Part shown: piece by piece, positions 27,076 through 34,299 of the stretch
Layout: every line of letters begins with the position of its first letter
Position numbering within the stretch: position 1 is the stretch's first letter
From: DASRWT01 sp963748485
GTDB taxonomy: Bacteria; Methylomirabilota; Methylomirabilia; Rokubacteriales; CSP1-6
DNA length: 64,000 bases
Direction: 5' to 3'
NCBI GenBank assembly: GCA_963748485.1
Contig: CAVVJF010000009.1
Location: 744,001 to 808,000 of the forward strand
Notes under the pieces: model-generated
Told to the model about the DNA's origin: nothing
The model's database searches: none
Seen by the model: the letters and a program-made list of their open reading frames with translations, nothing else
Program-made: the position numbers and the translations under genes

Positions 27076-27533
27076 GGCAGCAAGAGTATCCTCTTAGGAG
27101 CCAGCCGACACAAGGAGTTCATCACTCGGACAATCAAGGCCTTGTCGTGAGGAGGCACCATCTACTGGAGATCGATCCAGAAGGTTTCATGGGCCGTGTA
27201 GCATTCTGCAAATCGAGCCCCGGCAATGCTTTGTAGGTGAACGCGATCCGCAAAGGATGATTCGTTCAGGGCGTTGCCATGATTTGCTTGCCACGCCTAT
27301 GCCACACGAGACCTCGATGCCGTTTTCGCATCGCCCCTTGTGACCACTCAGTAACACCTTGGTTGTTATTTTCCTTGTCGCGGAAAATCGGGCCGCTTCC
27401 CGAAACCGGTGGCCGTGGCTACTTAGGAACGTGCCTGCTGAGGATGCGGCTCCCATCGAAACCCGCCGCATGATTCGGAGACGAGAGGTACCCTGAGGGA
27501 CCAAGCCCATCCGTCGTGAGGAGGGTCTGCGTC
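27076..27533 (+). other. Intergenic region, nothing recognised
   Basis: Lower GC than the neighbours and without supported genes on either strand. It ends with the ribosome site (GAGGAGGG at about 27518) of the gene at 27534. Promoter elements are not obvious. Confidence 0.4.
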
Positions 27534-28625
27534 ATGGAAGAGAGCCAGAAACCAGCCCCGTCCGAGTCCCGGATTCAGATGCCGGTCGTCCTCGGCTTTC
27601 AGGAAACACTTGCGCCCTGTGAATCGAAGACAGTGGTCCTGCCGATTCCGCCCGACTACGATTTCGTGTTCCACCGCGTCACCTGCCGGGCGGATAGCCC
27701 GCAGTTGCTCAAAATCGAGGTCGTCCAGCCCCCGGACGCTCGGCGCGCCGAACCGCGGCCCTCCCAGCCGTTCACCGCGGCGCTTGAGACCGAATACCCC
27801 GGGCACCTCGCGGCCCTTGTAGGCGAGACCCTGGAGGAGTGGACCCGGAAGAATACGGATCTGGCCCAACGCGCACGGGCTGGGGATGACCAGGCATTCT
27901 TTGAGCTCACCGGGCGCGACCCCCGCGTGCTCGGCTCCGAGCTGACCGTCGCTAAGGTCGTCAGCTGGCGCACTGAACTCGAAGTCTTTGCCAGGTACCT
28001 CAACCTGAAAGGCTCCAGGCTGTTCCCCCTGACGAAGCTCCAGGAGGCTCGGGCAAAGATGGAGGCGGCCAAGAAGAACCTGCGCCGGCTCGGGGCGGTG
28101 CACATTGCCTTTTGCGATCAGCGTGGGAAGAAGCCGCTCCCGCCCCCCGGCGTGGTGAAAGGTCTCTACTACGCCTTCCTCTGCCTCTTTGCCGGCCTCA
28201 AGCAGGAGTTCCAGAACCGGGCGACCAGAGACGGGTCGGAGAAGGCCCGACGAGATCTCACCGCCCTTGTGAAAGCCCTTAAAGGCCTCCGGGCGCAGCC
28301 CGACTCCTTCTTCATCTACATCGTCTGGGCGCTCCGGCTGCTGGACCAGCTTCGCATCGGCAGCGCCCAGGGGTTGGGCCAGGACAACCTGCTCAACGTG
28401 ATCGGCCCCAAGTCGTCCAAGCCGTCTGAAGTGGCATTGGACCTGACCGCCCAAGTCTTCGAGATCGGTGAGCACACCGTCGAGACACTCAAGGAGAGCG
28501 AGGAAATCATCCCCTGGACGGGCCCGCAGGGGGAGACCTACGCCGTTGGGGGCCGGCCGAACTTCGACCTTGCCAGTTTCTCGGAGGTTAAGCGTGTCAT
28601 GAGGAGCCCTGACCCCATGAAATAA
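27534..28625 (+). CDS. Hypothetical protein
   Basis: 363 aa, ATG 27534 behind GAGGAGGG. The N-terminal ~90 residues look beta-rich (T-V-V-L-P-I-P-P-D-Y-D-F-V-F-H-R-V). The middle is helical with a basic stretch (A-R-A-K-M-E-A-A-K-K-N-L-R-R-L), and there is a hydrophobic helix V-K-G-L-Y-Y-A-F-L-C-L-F-A-G-L. No known motif is visible. It is a single transcription unit: a strong terminator follows at 28674. Its position next to the recombinase cluster suggests mobile-element cargo. Confidence 0.65.
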   Translation: MEESQKPAPSESRIQMPVVLGFQETLAPCESKTVVLPIPPDYDFVFHRVTCRADSPQLLKIEVVQPPDARRAEPRPSQPFTAALETEYPGHLAALVGETLEEWTRKNTDLAQRARAGDDQAFFELTGRDPRVLGSELTVAKVVSWRTELEVFARYLNLKGSRLFPLTKLQEARAKMEAAKKNLRRLGAVHIAFCDQRGKKPLPPPGVVKGLYYAFLCLFAGLKQEFQNRATRDGSEKARRDLTALVKALKGLRAQPDSFFIYIVWALRLLDQLRIGSAQGLGQDNLLNVIGPKSSKPSEVALDLTAQVFEIGEHTVETLKESEEIIPWTGPQGETYAVGGRPNFDLASFSEVKRVMRSPDPMK

Positions 28626-28673
28626 ATCTTATTTCGCCGGGTCGACCGGCCCGCGACGCTCGCCGGATCATTA

Positions 28674-28705
28674 GCCTTGGGGTTTTTGCCCCAAGGCTTT
28701 TTGTT
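28674..28705 (+). terminator. Rho-independent terminator after the 363-aa hypothetical gene
   Basis: Perfect stem CCTTGGGG / CCCCAAGG with a TTTTTG loop, followed by CTTTTTGTTTG. It is ~50 bases after the stop at 28625 and oriented for the + strand. Confidence 0.85.
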
Positions 28706-28798
28706 TGTGGAGGTGCGGCAGATGGAGTCCGCCGGACTCAGTCGCTCACCGAGTATCCCGTGGAGACGCGTGCGTGCCGCCGGGCCGGGTCCTTACAC

Positions 28799-29260
28799 AT
28801 GACGAAGCATGACCTGCTCGCCCACTTGTCCGACGTCGGCGTGGCCGACGCCGTCGAGATGGCCAACGTACTGGGCGTCTCGTACGCCACCAGCGCGATG
28901 GCGTTGCTCCGGCTAGTGCGCCAACACCTCGCCAGCCGCTCCCTTGATCCGCACCGGGGCCTCTACGCCTACCAGCTGACGGACCACGGGCACGCGCGCC
29001 TCGCCTTCTTCGCGGACGAGGGCGCGACCCAACCGCGCCAGATTGAGGCACGCCCGTCGTGGCGGCCTCCCCTTCCCGCGAAAGGAGACCACCGCATGAA
29101 GCGCAAGAAGCTGCATACCGGCACCTATCACTGTCCCGCCTGCTTCACTGAATTCGAGCTGGTCGCCGAAGAGAGTCTCAAGTGCGACCAGTGCGGCGGC
29201 CCGCTCGCCAAGGGAGATCTCGGCGAGGTCTGGGCCGACGACGAAGAGGAGGAGGAGTAG
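28799..29260 (+). CDS. Winged-helix and zinc-ribbon protein, hypothetical
   Basis: 153 aa from ATG 28799. Residues 1-70 look like a small winged-helix domain (H-D-L-L-A-H-L-S-D-V-G-V-A-D-A-V-E-M-A, then Y-Q-L-T-D-H-G). The C-terminus has a zinc ribbon (Y-H-C-P-A-C ... K-C-D-Q-C-G-G) and an acidic end (D-D-E-E-E-E-E). An internal ATG at 29096 has its own strong ribosome site (AAAGGAG), so a separate 54-aa zinc-ribbon protein may also be made. It is upstream of the recombinase genes and could regulate them. Confidence 0.6.
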   Translation: MTKHDLLAHLSDVGVADAVEMANVLGVSYATSAMALLRLVRQHLASRSLDPHRGLYAYQLTDHGHARLAFFADEGATQPRQIEARPSWRPPLPAKGDHRMKRKKLHTGTYHCPACFTEFELVAEESLKCDQCGGPLAKGDLGEVWADDEEEEE

Positions 29261-29390
29261 GTCGGTCGCCCGGGTGGGCGATGTCGGCGGCGACCCTGGC
29301 GGCGACGGTGGGCCAAAACCCTCTCCCGGGCTTTGTGGGGCGCGTGTCGGCTCGGGCGGACGCGGAGACCGCGCCCCGGGGTCAGCGCCC

Positions 29391-29999
29391 GTGACGGTCG
29401 CCCTCTACGCTCGGGTGTCCACCGACGGCCAGGACCCCGAGGTCCAGCTCATGGCCCTCCGCGCCCACGCGACGCAGCGCGGCTGGCAGGTGGTCGAGGA
29501 GTTCGTCGATCGCGGCATCTCCGGTGCCAAGGAGCGCCGGCCGGCACTCGATCGGCTGATGAAGAGGGCCTGGACCGGCCAGTTCCAGGTCGTCCTCGTC
29601 TGGCGCTTCGACCGCTTGGCTCGCTCGGTCAAACACCTCGTCGGGGCCCTGGAGACGTTCCGCAGTCTCAACGTCGGGTTCGTCTCCCTCCAGGAGCAGC
29701 TCGACACCGCCACCCCCATCGGCCAGGCGATGTTCACCATCATCGGCGCCATGGCCCAGCTCGAACGTGACATCATCCGCGAGCGGGTAAAGGCCGGCCT
29801 TGTGCGCGCCAAAGCGCGTGGGATTCGCCTGGGGCGCCCGCGGGCACCGGTGGCCGCCCATGAGCTCGTGGCCCTGCGCGACCAGGGCCTCTCCGTCGGC
29901 GAGATGGCCCGGCGACTTCGCTGTAGCCGCTCCACCGTGCGCCGATACCTGCCCACGGCGCTGCCCCACGCTGCGGCCGACCAGGACCGTGAAGCCTGA
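29391..29999 (+). CDS. Serine recombinase, resolvase/invertase type
   Basis: 202 aa from GTG 29391. The catalytic motif is Y-A-R-V-S-T-D-G-Q (Ser10), followed by the family pattern L-V-W-R-F-D-R-L-A-R-S, the E-helix (T-I-I-G-A-M-A-Q-L-E-R-D-I-I-R-E-R-V) and a C-terminal Hin-type HTH (G-L-S-V-G-E-M-A-R-R-L-R-C-S-R-S-T-V). The long frame upstream of the GTG is GC-driven. The 3' end overlaps the next small gene. It probably works on a local site; none was identified. Confidence 0.92.
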   Translation: MTVALYARVSTDGQDPEVQLMALRAHATQRGWQVVEEFVDRGISGAKERRPALDRLMKRAWTGQFQVVLVWRFDRLARSVKHLVGALETFRSLNVGFVSLQEQLDTATPIGQAMFTIIGAMAQLERDIIRERVKAGLVRAKARGIRLGRPRAPVAAHELVALRDQGLSVGEMARRLRCSRSTVRRYLPTALPHAAADQDREA

Positions 30000-30189
30000 G
30001 CGGGGCCCGCCCACACCGTCCGGCCCTCGGCGCGGGCGGCGACGCTCGGTGGCGCGGCCGGCGTTTGACCGGCTGCTGCCCCCGGACCTACAATCGCGGC
30101 CACTCGTCGCCGACTGGCTGGCCTTCCTGGCTCAACGACTCGCGGCAGAGGCGATGCAGGAATTCACGGACAAAGGGAGCATCGAATGA
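29989..30189 (+). CDS. Small basic protein coupled to two serine recombinases
   Basis: 66 aa from GTG 29989, overlapping the resolvase end by 11 bases; its stop overlaps the ATG of the large recombinase (ATGA). Both overlaps argue it is real. The N-terminal third is Arg/Pro-rich (G-P-R-R-G-R-R-R-S-V-A-R-P) and the rest is helical (V-A-D-W-L-A-F-L-A-Q-R-L-A-A-E-A-M). It could be a directionality factor or DNA-binding accessory; no family is recognised. Confidence 0.5.
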   Translation: MKPERGPPTPSGPRRGRRRSVARPAFDRLLPPDLQSRPLVADWLAFLAQRLAAEAMQEFTDKGSIE

Positions 30190-31892
30190 AGCGCTGTGCG
30201 ATCTACGCCCGGTATTCCAGTGACCTGCAGTCCCCCACCTCGATCGACGACCAGCTTCAGCTCTGCCGGACTTACGCCGATCGACACGGCTGGGCGATCA
30301 TCGCGACCTTTCACGATGCCGCCCTGTCCGGCTTCGGCGTCGAGCAACGCCCGGGGTATCAGCAGCTCGTGGCCGCGGCCGCCGCCACCCCGCCCGGGTT
30401 TGACACCATCCTGGTCGAGGACCTTTCCCGCCTGACGCGGGACACCGGCGAACTCCTCCGCCTCTACCACCGCCTGCGGCTCAAGGGCATCGACATCGTG
30501 GGGGTGAGCGATGGCATCGCCAGCGGCCAGCAAGGCGGGAAGGTCCACCTCACTGTCAAGGGCCTCGTGAATGAACTCTACCTGGACGACCTCCGGGACA
30601 AGACCCATCGGGGGCTCGCCGGCTGCGCCACCCGGGGCCTCAGTGCCGGCGGCCGGATCTTTGGCTACCGCACGGTCCCGGTGGAGGCAGCACCTCGGGT
30701 CACAAAGCACACGGCTCCGGCCCGGTTCGAGATCCACCCGGGGGAGGCGGCGATCGTGCAACGGATCTTCCGGGACTACGCGGCGGGGCAGAGTATGCAG
30801 GCCGTCGCCTTCGCGTTGAACCGCGAGGGTGTGCACTTCCCTGCCCAGGAGACCGAGCGGGGACCCCACCGCCGGGGGTGGGCCGTCTCGTCGGTCCGCG
30901 TCATCCTGCGGAACGAGAAGTACGCGGGCGTCTGGGTCTGGAACAAGCGACGGTTCATCAAGGACCCCGACACGGGGCGCCGCCGGGCCCTGCCCCGGCC
31001 CGCCGAGGAGTGGATTCGCCAGGAGCACGCTGAGCTCCGGGTCATCGGTGCCGATCTCTGGCAGGCCGTCCAGCAGCGGTTGGCGTTCGTGGAGCAGACC
31101 TACGGGGTCGGGCCCGGCCGGCCCCCACGCGGCGGGGCCCATGTGGCCTACTCCCCCTATCTGCTCTCCGGCGTGTTGCGGTGTGGCTGTTGCGGGGCGC
31201 GGATGGTGGCCCAGACCACCACGCGGAAGAAGGGGAGCGATATCTACCGGTACGGGGTCTACCGGTGCGGATTCGCGAAGACGAAGGGGCCGGCGGTCTG
31301 TACGCACGGGACGGGGTACCGCCAGGAGCGGCTTGAAGGGGCGGTGGTGGCCAAGTTCCGGGAGGCGATGACGGCTCCCATGATCGAGGCGCTGGCCCGC
31401 ATGGTCAACGCCCAGCTCGAGGCAGTCTTCCAACGCCATGACGCCCGGACCGCCGAGCTCGCGCGCGAGATCGAGCGCCTCGAGGGTCAAGCCAGCCACC
31501 TCGTCCGGTTTCTCTCGACAGGGGGCGACTCGCCAGCGGTTCGCGCTGAGCTGCGGGCGATCGAGACGACGCTCGCGGGACTCCGGGCTGAGTGGGCGAC
31601 CATCGAGAAGGCATCGGCCCTCCCGCCGCCGCGGGTGCACCCCGCGTGGGTCATGACCAAACTGGAACGGCTGGATGCGTTGCTGCGGCGCGATCCCCAG
31701 CGCGCCAAGGTCGAGATCCTGAAGCATCTCGACGGAGATCTGGTGATCGTGCCGCGGCCGTCGAGCCCCGGCGAGCGGCGGGCCGAGATCAGCGGCCGCG
31801 CCAAAGCCGACAGCCTCCTGAGGGATCAGGAGGCTGTTTGCCTACAGGTGGTTGCGGGGGCTGGATTTGAACCAGCGACCTTTGGGTTATGA
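30186..31892 (+). CDS. Large serine recombinase; C-terminus runs into a tRNA fragment
   Basis: 568 aa. The catalytic domain starts Y-A-R-Y-S-S-D-L-Q (Ser11); then the recombinase domain (R-G-L-S-A-G-G-R-I-F-G-Y-R, N-R-E-G-V-H-F-P), a zinc ribbon (R-C-G-C-C-G-A-R-M ... Y-R-C-G-F-A), and a coiled coil (E-L-A-R-E-I-E-R-L-E-G-Q-A-S-H). Its last 14 residues (V-A-G-A-G-F-E-P-A-T-F-G-L) are encoded by the 49-bp tRNA 3' fragment at 31849-31897, so the original end is uncertain. A perfect hairpin (AGCCTCCTGA-GGGA-TCAGGAGGCT) lies inside the coding sequence at 31811-31835. It is the last of a coupled three-gene unit. Confidence 0.88.
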   Translation: MKRCAIYARYSSDLQSPTSIDDQLQLCRTYADRHGWAIIATFHDAALSGFGVEQRPGYQQLVAAAAATPPGFDTILVEDLSRLTRDTGELLRLYHRLRLKGIDIVGVSDGIASGQQGGKVHLTVKGLVNELYLDDLRDKTHRGLAGCATRGLSAGGRIFGYRTVPVEAAPRVTKHTAPARFEIHPGEAAIVQRIFRDYAAGQSMQAVAFALNREGVHFPAQETERGPHRRGWAVSSVRVILRNEKYAGVWVWNKRRFIKDPDTGRRRALPRPAEEWIRQEHAELRVIGADLWQAVQQRLAFVEQTYGVGPGRPPRGGAHVAYSPYLLSGVLRCGCCGARMVAQTTTRKKGSDIYRYGVYRCGFAKTKGPAVCTHGTGYRQERLEGAVVAKFREAMTAPMIEALARMVNAQLEAVFQRHDARTAELAREIERLEGQASHLVRFLSTGGDSPAVRAELRAIETTLAGLRAEWATIEKASALPPPRVHPAWVMTKLERLDALLRRDPQRAKVEILKHLDGDLVIVPRPSSPGERRAEISGRAKADSLLRDQEAVCLQVVAGAGFEPATFGL

Positions 31893-31897
31893 GCCCA
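31849..31897 (-). repeat. Attachment site attL: displaced 3' part of tRNA-fMet
   Basis: 49 bases identical to 39779-39827, in the same orientation. The sequence is the 3' half of the initiator tRNA read on the minus strand: anticodon region (GGTTATGAGCCC on +), T-arm and CCA end. The tRNA 5' half is missing here. Together with the intact tRNA on the right it brackets the ~7.9-kb integrated element. Confidence 0.93.
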
Positions 31898-31937
31898 CTC
31901 GGGCGCGTTCTGCTCTATAGTTCCTCGTCCGGATTCG

Positions 31938-33137
31938 TCAATCCTCGTCCGGGGTTGCCTCGTCTTCCTGCCCGTCCTCGTCCAGCCTGATAGGGCTCCG
32001 TTCGGCTCCGTCTGTGCCATGGCTGTGCCATGAAACGCACCCGTCGAGTTGCAGTTGGGCCTCGAGTCGGCTCGCGGTCTGCCGGCGTTCCCGCGGGAAC
32101 AGGTGACCGTACGTGTCGAGGGTGAGCGTGGCCGAGGCATGCCCGAGCTGCTTCTGGATGTACTTGATGCTCTCCCCCTGCTGGATGAGCAGGCTCGCGT
32201 AGGTGTGGCGGAGGGAGTGGATCACCACGTGGCGGAGCCCAGCCCGCGCGATCGCGGGCGCCCAGATCCGATGCCGGAGGTTGTCCGGGTCGATGACGCC
32301 CCCGGCGGGCGTGGTGAACACCGGCGCGGTGAGGAGGACGTCCGTGTCGCCGAAGCGGGCGCGCCGGAGCGCCGCCAGCGCGCCGAGGAGCTGATCGCCT
32401 ACATCGACGGTGCGGCGGCCCGCCTTCGACTTCGGCACGTAGTACTCGCCCTGGTAGAGCGTCCGGCGCACGTGGACCACCGACGCGGCGGCATCGAGAT
32501 CGCCCCACTGCAAGCCGAGGAGCTCGCCCAGGCGGAGCCCGCTGGAGACCGCCGTGAGGAAGAGCGGGAGGTAGGACGGCTCCATCGCCCCGAAGAGCCG
32601 GTTGACTTCCTCCGGGTTCAGGAGCTCGACGTCGGACTCGTCCTCCGGGCGGAGGGCGCGCGGCCGTCGCACCGCGCGCGTATCCCGCAGGGGGTTGGTG
32701 GCGGTGAAGCCCGAGGCGCGCGCGTCCTCGAGCACCTTGTGCAGGAGGACGAGGACGTTCCGCCGCGTCTTCACCTTCAACCCCGCCTGCTCGGCGGTGA
32801 CGAGGTAGCGGTTGATGTCGTCGGCGGTGAGCGCCGAGAGGACGCTATCGCCGAAGACCGGGACGAGCTGGCGCTCGAGGATGCTGCGATAGCTGCGGCG
32901 GGTCGAGGGCTTCAATCCCGGCATGGTGTCCAGCCACCGGGCTGCGTAGTCGCCGAACGAGATCGGGCGGATCTCGCGGTGCGTGCCGCGGTGGAGCCCG
33001 TTCACGGTCTCGGCGAGGAAGCGTTCCGCGTCCTTCCGGCGGGCGAACATCTTCGACCGTTGCCGGCGGCCGACCCAGTATCGGACGTCGTAGCGCCGGC
33101 CGGCGGCTTCCTCGCGCATGCGGATGCTCCCTCTCAT
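31938..33137 (-). CDS. int: Tyrosine recombinase (integrase) of the tRNA-fMet element
   Basis: 399 aa, ATG 33137 overlapping the stop of the upstream zinc-protein gene (ATGA). The N-terminus is an AP2-like arm-binding domain (Y-D-V-R-Y-W-V-G-R-R-Q-R-S-K-M-F), then a SAM-like core-binding domain (F-G-D-Y-A-A-R-W-L-D-T) and the catalytic domain. All active-site residues are visible: R202 (G-L-R-L-G-E-L), a Lys in S-K-A-G-R-R, H307-x-x-R310 (H-S-L-R-H-T-Y), H333 (L-G-H-A-S) and Y343 (D-T-Y-G-H). It lies next to attL, as expected for the enzyme that integrated the element into the tRNA. Confidence 0.94.
   Translation of the reverse strand: MRGSIRMREEAAGRRYDVRYWVGRRQRSKMFARRKDAERFLAETVNGLHRGTHREIRPISFGDYAARWLDTMPGLKPSTRRSYRSILERQLVPVFGDSVLSALTADDINRYLVTAEQAGLKVKTRRNVLVLLHKVLEDARASGFTATNPLRDTRAVRRPRALRPEDESDVELLNPEEVNRLFGAMEPSYLPLFLTAVSSGLRLGELLGLQWGDLDAAASVVHVRRTLYQGEYYVPKSKAGRRTVDVGDQLLGALAALRRARFGDTDVLLTAPVFTTPAGGVIDPDNLRHRIWAPAIARAGLRHVVIHSLRHTYASLLIQQGESIKYIQKQLGHASATLTLDTYGHLFPRERRQTASRLEAQLQLDGCVSWHSHGTDGAERSPIRLDEDGQEDEATPDED
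32012..32037 (+). repeat. Sub-terminal repeat, left copy (candidate integrase arm site)
   Basis: CTGTGCCATGGCTGTGCCAT followed by GAAACG, itself a tandem pair of CTGTGCCATG. The same sequence is at 39709-39735. It is 115 bp inside attL and overlaps the integrase 3' coding end. Paired short repeats near both ends are typical arm-type binding sites of tyrosine integrases. Confidence 0.5.
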
Positions 33138-33658
33138 ACGTTCTCCTTCTTCTGGTGGCGGTGGCGCCAGCGGCGTTGCGTGGCGCGGTTGAGGCAGGTT
33201 GGCGAGCAGTGCCGTTGCCGGCGCTCGCGGATGAAGATGCTTCCACACTCGGCGCAGTGCCGGAGCCGGGCGGGCCCGGTCTTCCGCGGGCGGAGGAGGT
33301 ACCAGGCGACCTTCCGGACGACATCGTCGACCCTCGCGCCGAGGACGATCACGTAGACGCCGACCGCGCGCGCGAAGACCACGTCGCGCGGCTTCCAGAC
33401 GTCGCCGCGCACGCCCAGCGGGTCGGTGAGCGCCGCGTCGATCAGCGTCCGGACCTCGCGCTGGAGCGCGCGGAGCGCCTCTGCATCGAGTTGCCCGCGG
33501 AGGCCGTACACCAGCCCGACGACGGGGGGCTGCTCGCGCGTGAGGAAGTCGTCCAGGTCGGCGCGGAGCTCCTGCCGGCGGGCCGGCGCGAGGGCCGTGA
33601 AGTCGGCGGCCGCGAACGTGAGGAGGAACCGGAGCCGCCAGCGCGCCACACGGTGCAT
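33134..33658 (-). CDS. CGNR-type zinc-finger protein
   Basis: 174 aa, ATG 33658. Residues ~1-120 are a helical domain (F-A-A-A-D-F-T-A-L-A-P-A-R-R-Q-E-L-R-A-D), and the C-terminus has a treble-clef zinc motif (C-A-E-C-G-S-I-F-I-R ... H-C-S-P-T-C-L-N-R-A-T-Q-R-R-W-R) like the CGNR family, which binds DNA and often acts as a regulator. Its stop overlaps the integrase start, so it is the promoter-proximal gene of an integrase operon and a good candidate for controlling integration. It is divergent from the replication operon at 33817. Confidence 0.7.
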   Translation of the reverse strand: MHRVARWRLRFLLTFAAADFTALAPARRQELRADLDDFLTREQPPVVGLVYGLRGQLDAEALRALQREVRTLIDAALTDPLGVRGDVWKPRDVVFARAVGVYVIVLGARVDDVVRKVAWYLLRPRKTGPARLRHCAECGSIFIRERRQRHCSPTCLNRATQRRWRHRHQKKENV

Positions 33659-33763
33659 GGAGACGAATCTAGCATAACGAATATAGATCAGGCAAGGCTG
33701 ACGTGGAGTAACGACTATGTAGGGGGGTGAGGCTGGATAGGCGTTACTTCTTCAGGACGGGGC

Positions 33764-33792
33764 TTGACGGGCCACGATGAGGTCCGTACCGT
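33764..33792 (+). promoter_or_regulatory. Predicted promoter of the element's rightward operon
   Basis: TTGACG at 33764-33769, 17-base spacer, TACCGT at 33787-33792, about 25 bases before the HTH gene. It lies in the 158-bp divergent region 33659-33816, the most AT-rich stretch of the element (ATAACGAATATAGATCAGG near 33675), which must also hold the leftward promoter. Confidence 0.4.
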
Positions 33793-33816
33793 CGGAGCCA
33801 AGGAGGGCTAACGTCT

Positions 33817-34053
33817 ATGGAATCCGCCGAACCGTTCGTCAACGCGCCCCGGGTGGCCGATCACCTCACCACGCCGTTGTCGTTCGTCTATCTCGCCGTC
33901 CAGGACAAGGGCCTGCCGGTTCATCGCGTCGGCCGCTACTTCCGGTTCAAACTCTCCGAGGTGGACGCCTGGGCCCGCAAGGGGCCCTTGACGGGGCTGG
34001 CGCCTGCGAAGCGTCCGGTGTCGCGCCGCGCGAAGGGGCGGGCCGGGCGATGA
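33817..34053 (+). CDS. Excisionase-like helix-turn-helix protein
   Basis: 78 aa, ATG 33817 with AGGAGGG upstream. It is a MerR/excisionase-type winged helix: R-V-A-D-H-L-T-T-P-L-S-F-V-Y-L-A-V, G-L-P-V-H-R-V-G-R-Y-F-R-F-K-L-S-E-V-D-A-W, followed by a basic tail. It is first gene of the rightward operon and its stop overlaps the next start (ATGA). By position and fold it may be the recombination directionality factor or the operon regulator. Confidence 0.75.
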   Translation: MESAEPFVNAPRVADHLTTPLSFVYLAVQDKGLPVHRVGRYFRFKLSEVDAWARKGPLTGLAPAKRPVSRRAKGRAGR

Positions 34054-34298
34054 GGCGGCGGCCCTGGCATCAGGAGGTGGCGCTCGTCCGCGTCCCCGTT
34101 CCCGACGAGACCGACACCCTCGAGCAGCAGCAGCGGAAGCACCACCTCGACCTCCGGCAGATGACGCCGAGCGCGCTCGAGGCGGAGCGCTGGCGCTTGA
34201 TGACGTTCCTCGTCTTCGCCGTGCGCCCCGCGCCCTGGCACCTTGAGCGTCTCGACCGCGTCGAGGCCCTGCTCACGCCACGTCGTCGGAGTGGGTGA
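34050..34298 (+). CDS. Small protein, hypothetical
   Basis: 82 aa from ATG 34050 overlapping the upstream stop. It is charged and mainly helical (E-Q-Q-Q-R-K-H-H-L-D-L-R-Q-M-T-P-S-A-L-E-A-E-R-W). No motif is recognised. It is coupled on both sides (next gene one base later), so it is probably part of the replication module. Confidence 0.55.
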   Translation: MRRRPWHQEVALVRVPVPDETDTLEQQQRKHHLDLRQMTPSALEAERWRLMTFLVFAVRPAPWHLERLDRVEALLTPRRRSG

Positions 34299-34299
34299 G

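Noticed and set aside
31849..31892. Recombinase C-terminal sequence A-G-A-G-F-E-P-A-T-F-G-L as a conserved protein tail
   Set aside because: It is the translation of the displaced tRNA fragment, a known kind of artefact at tRNA integration sites.
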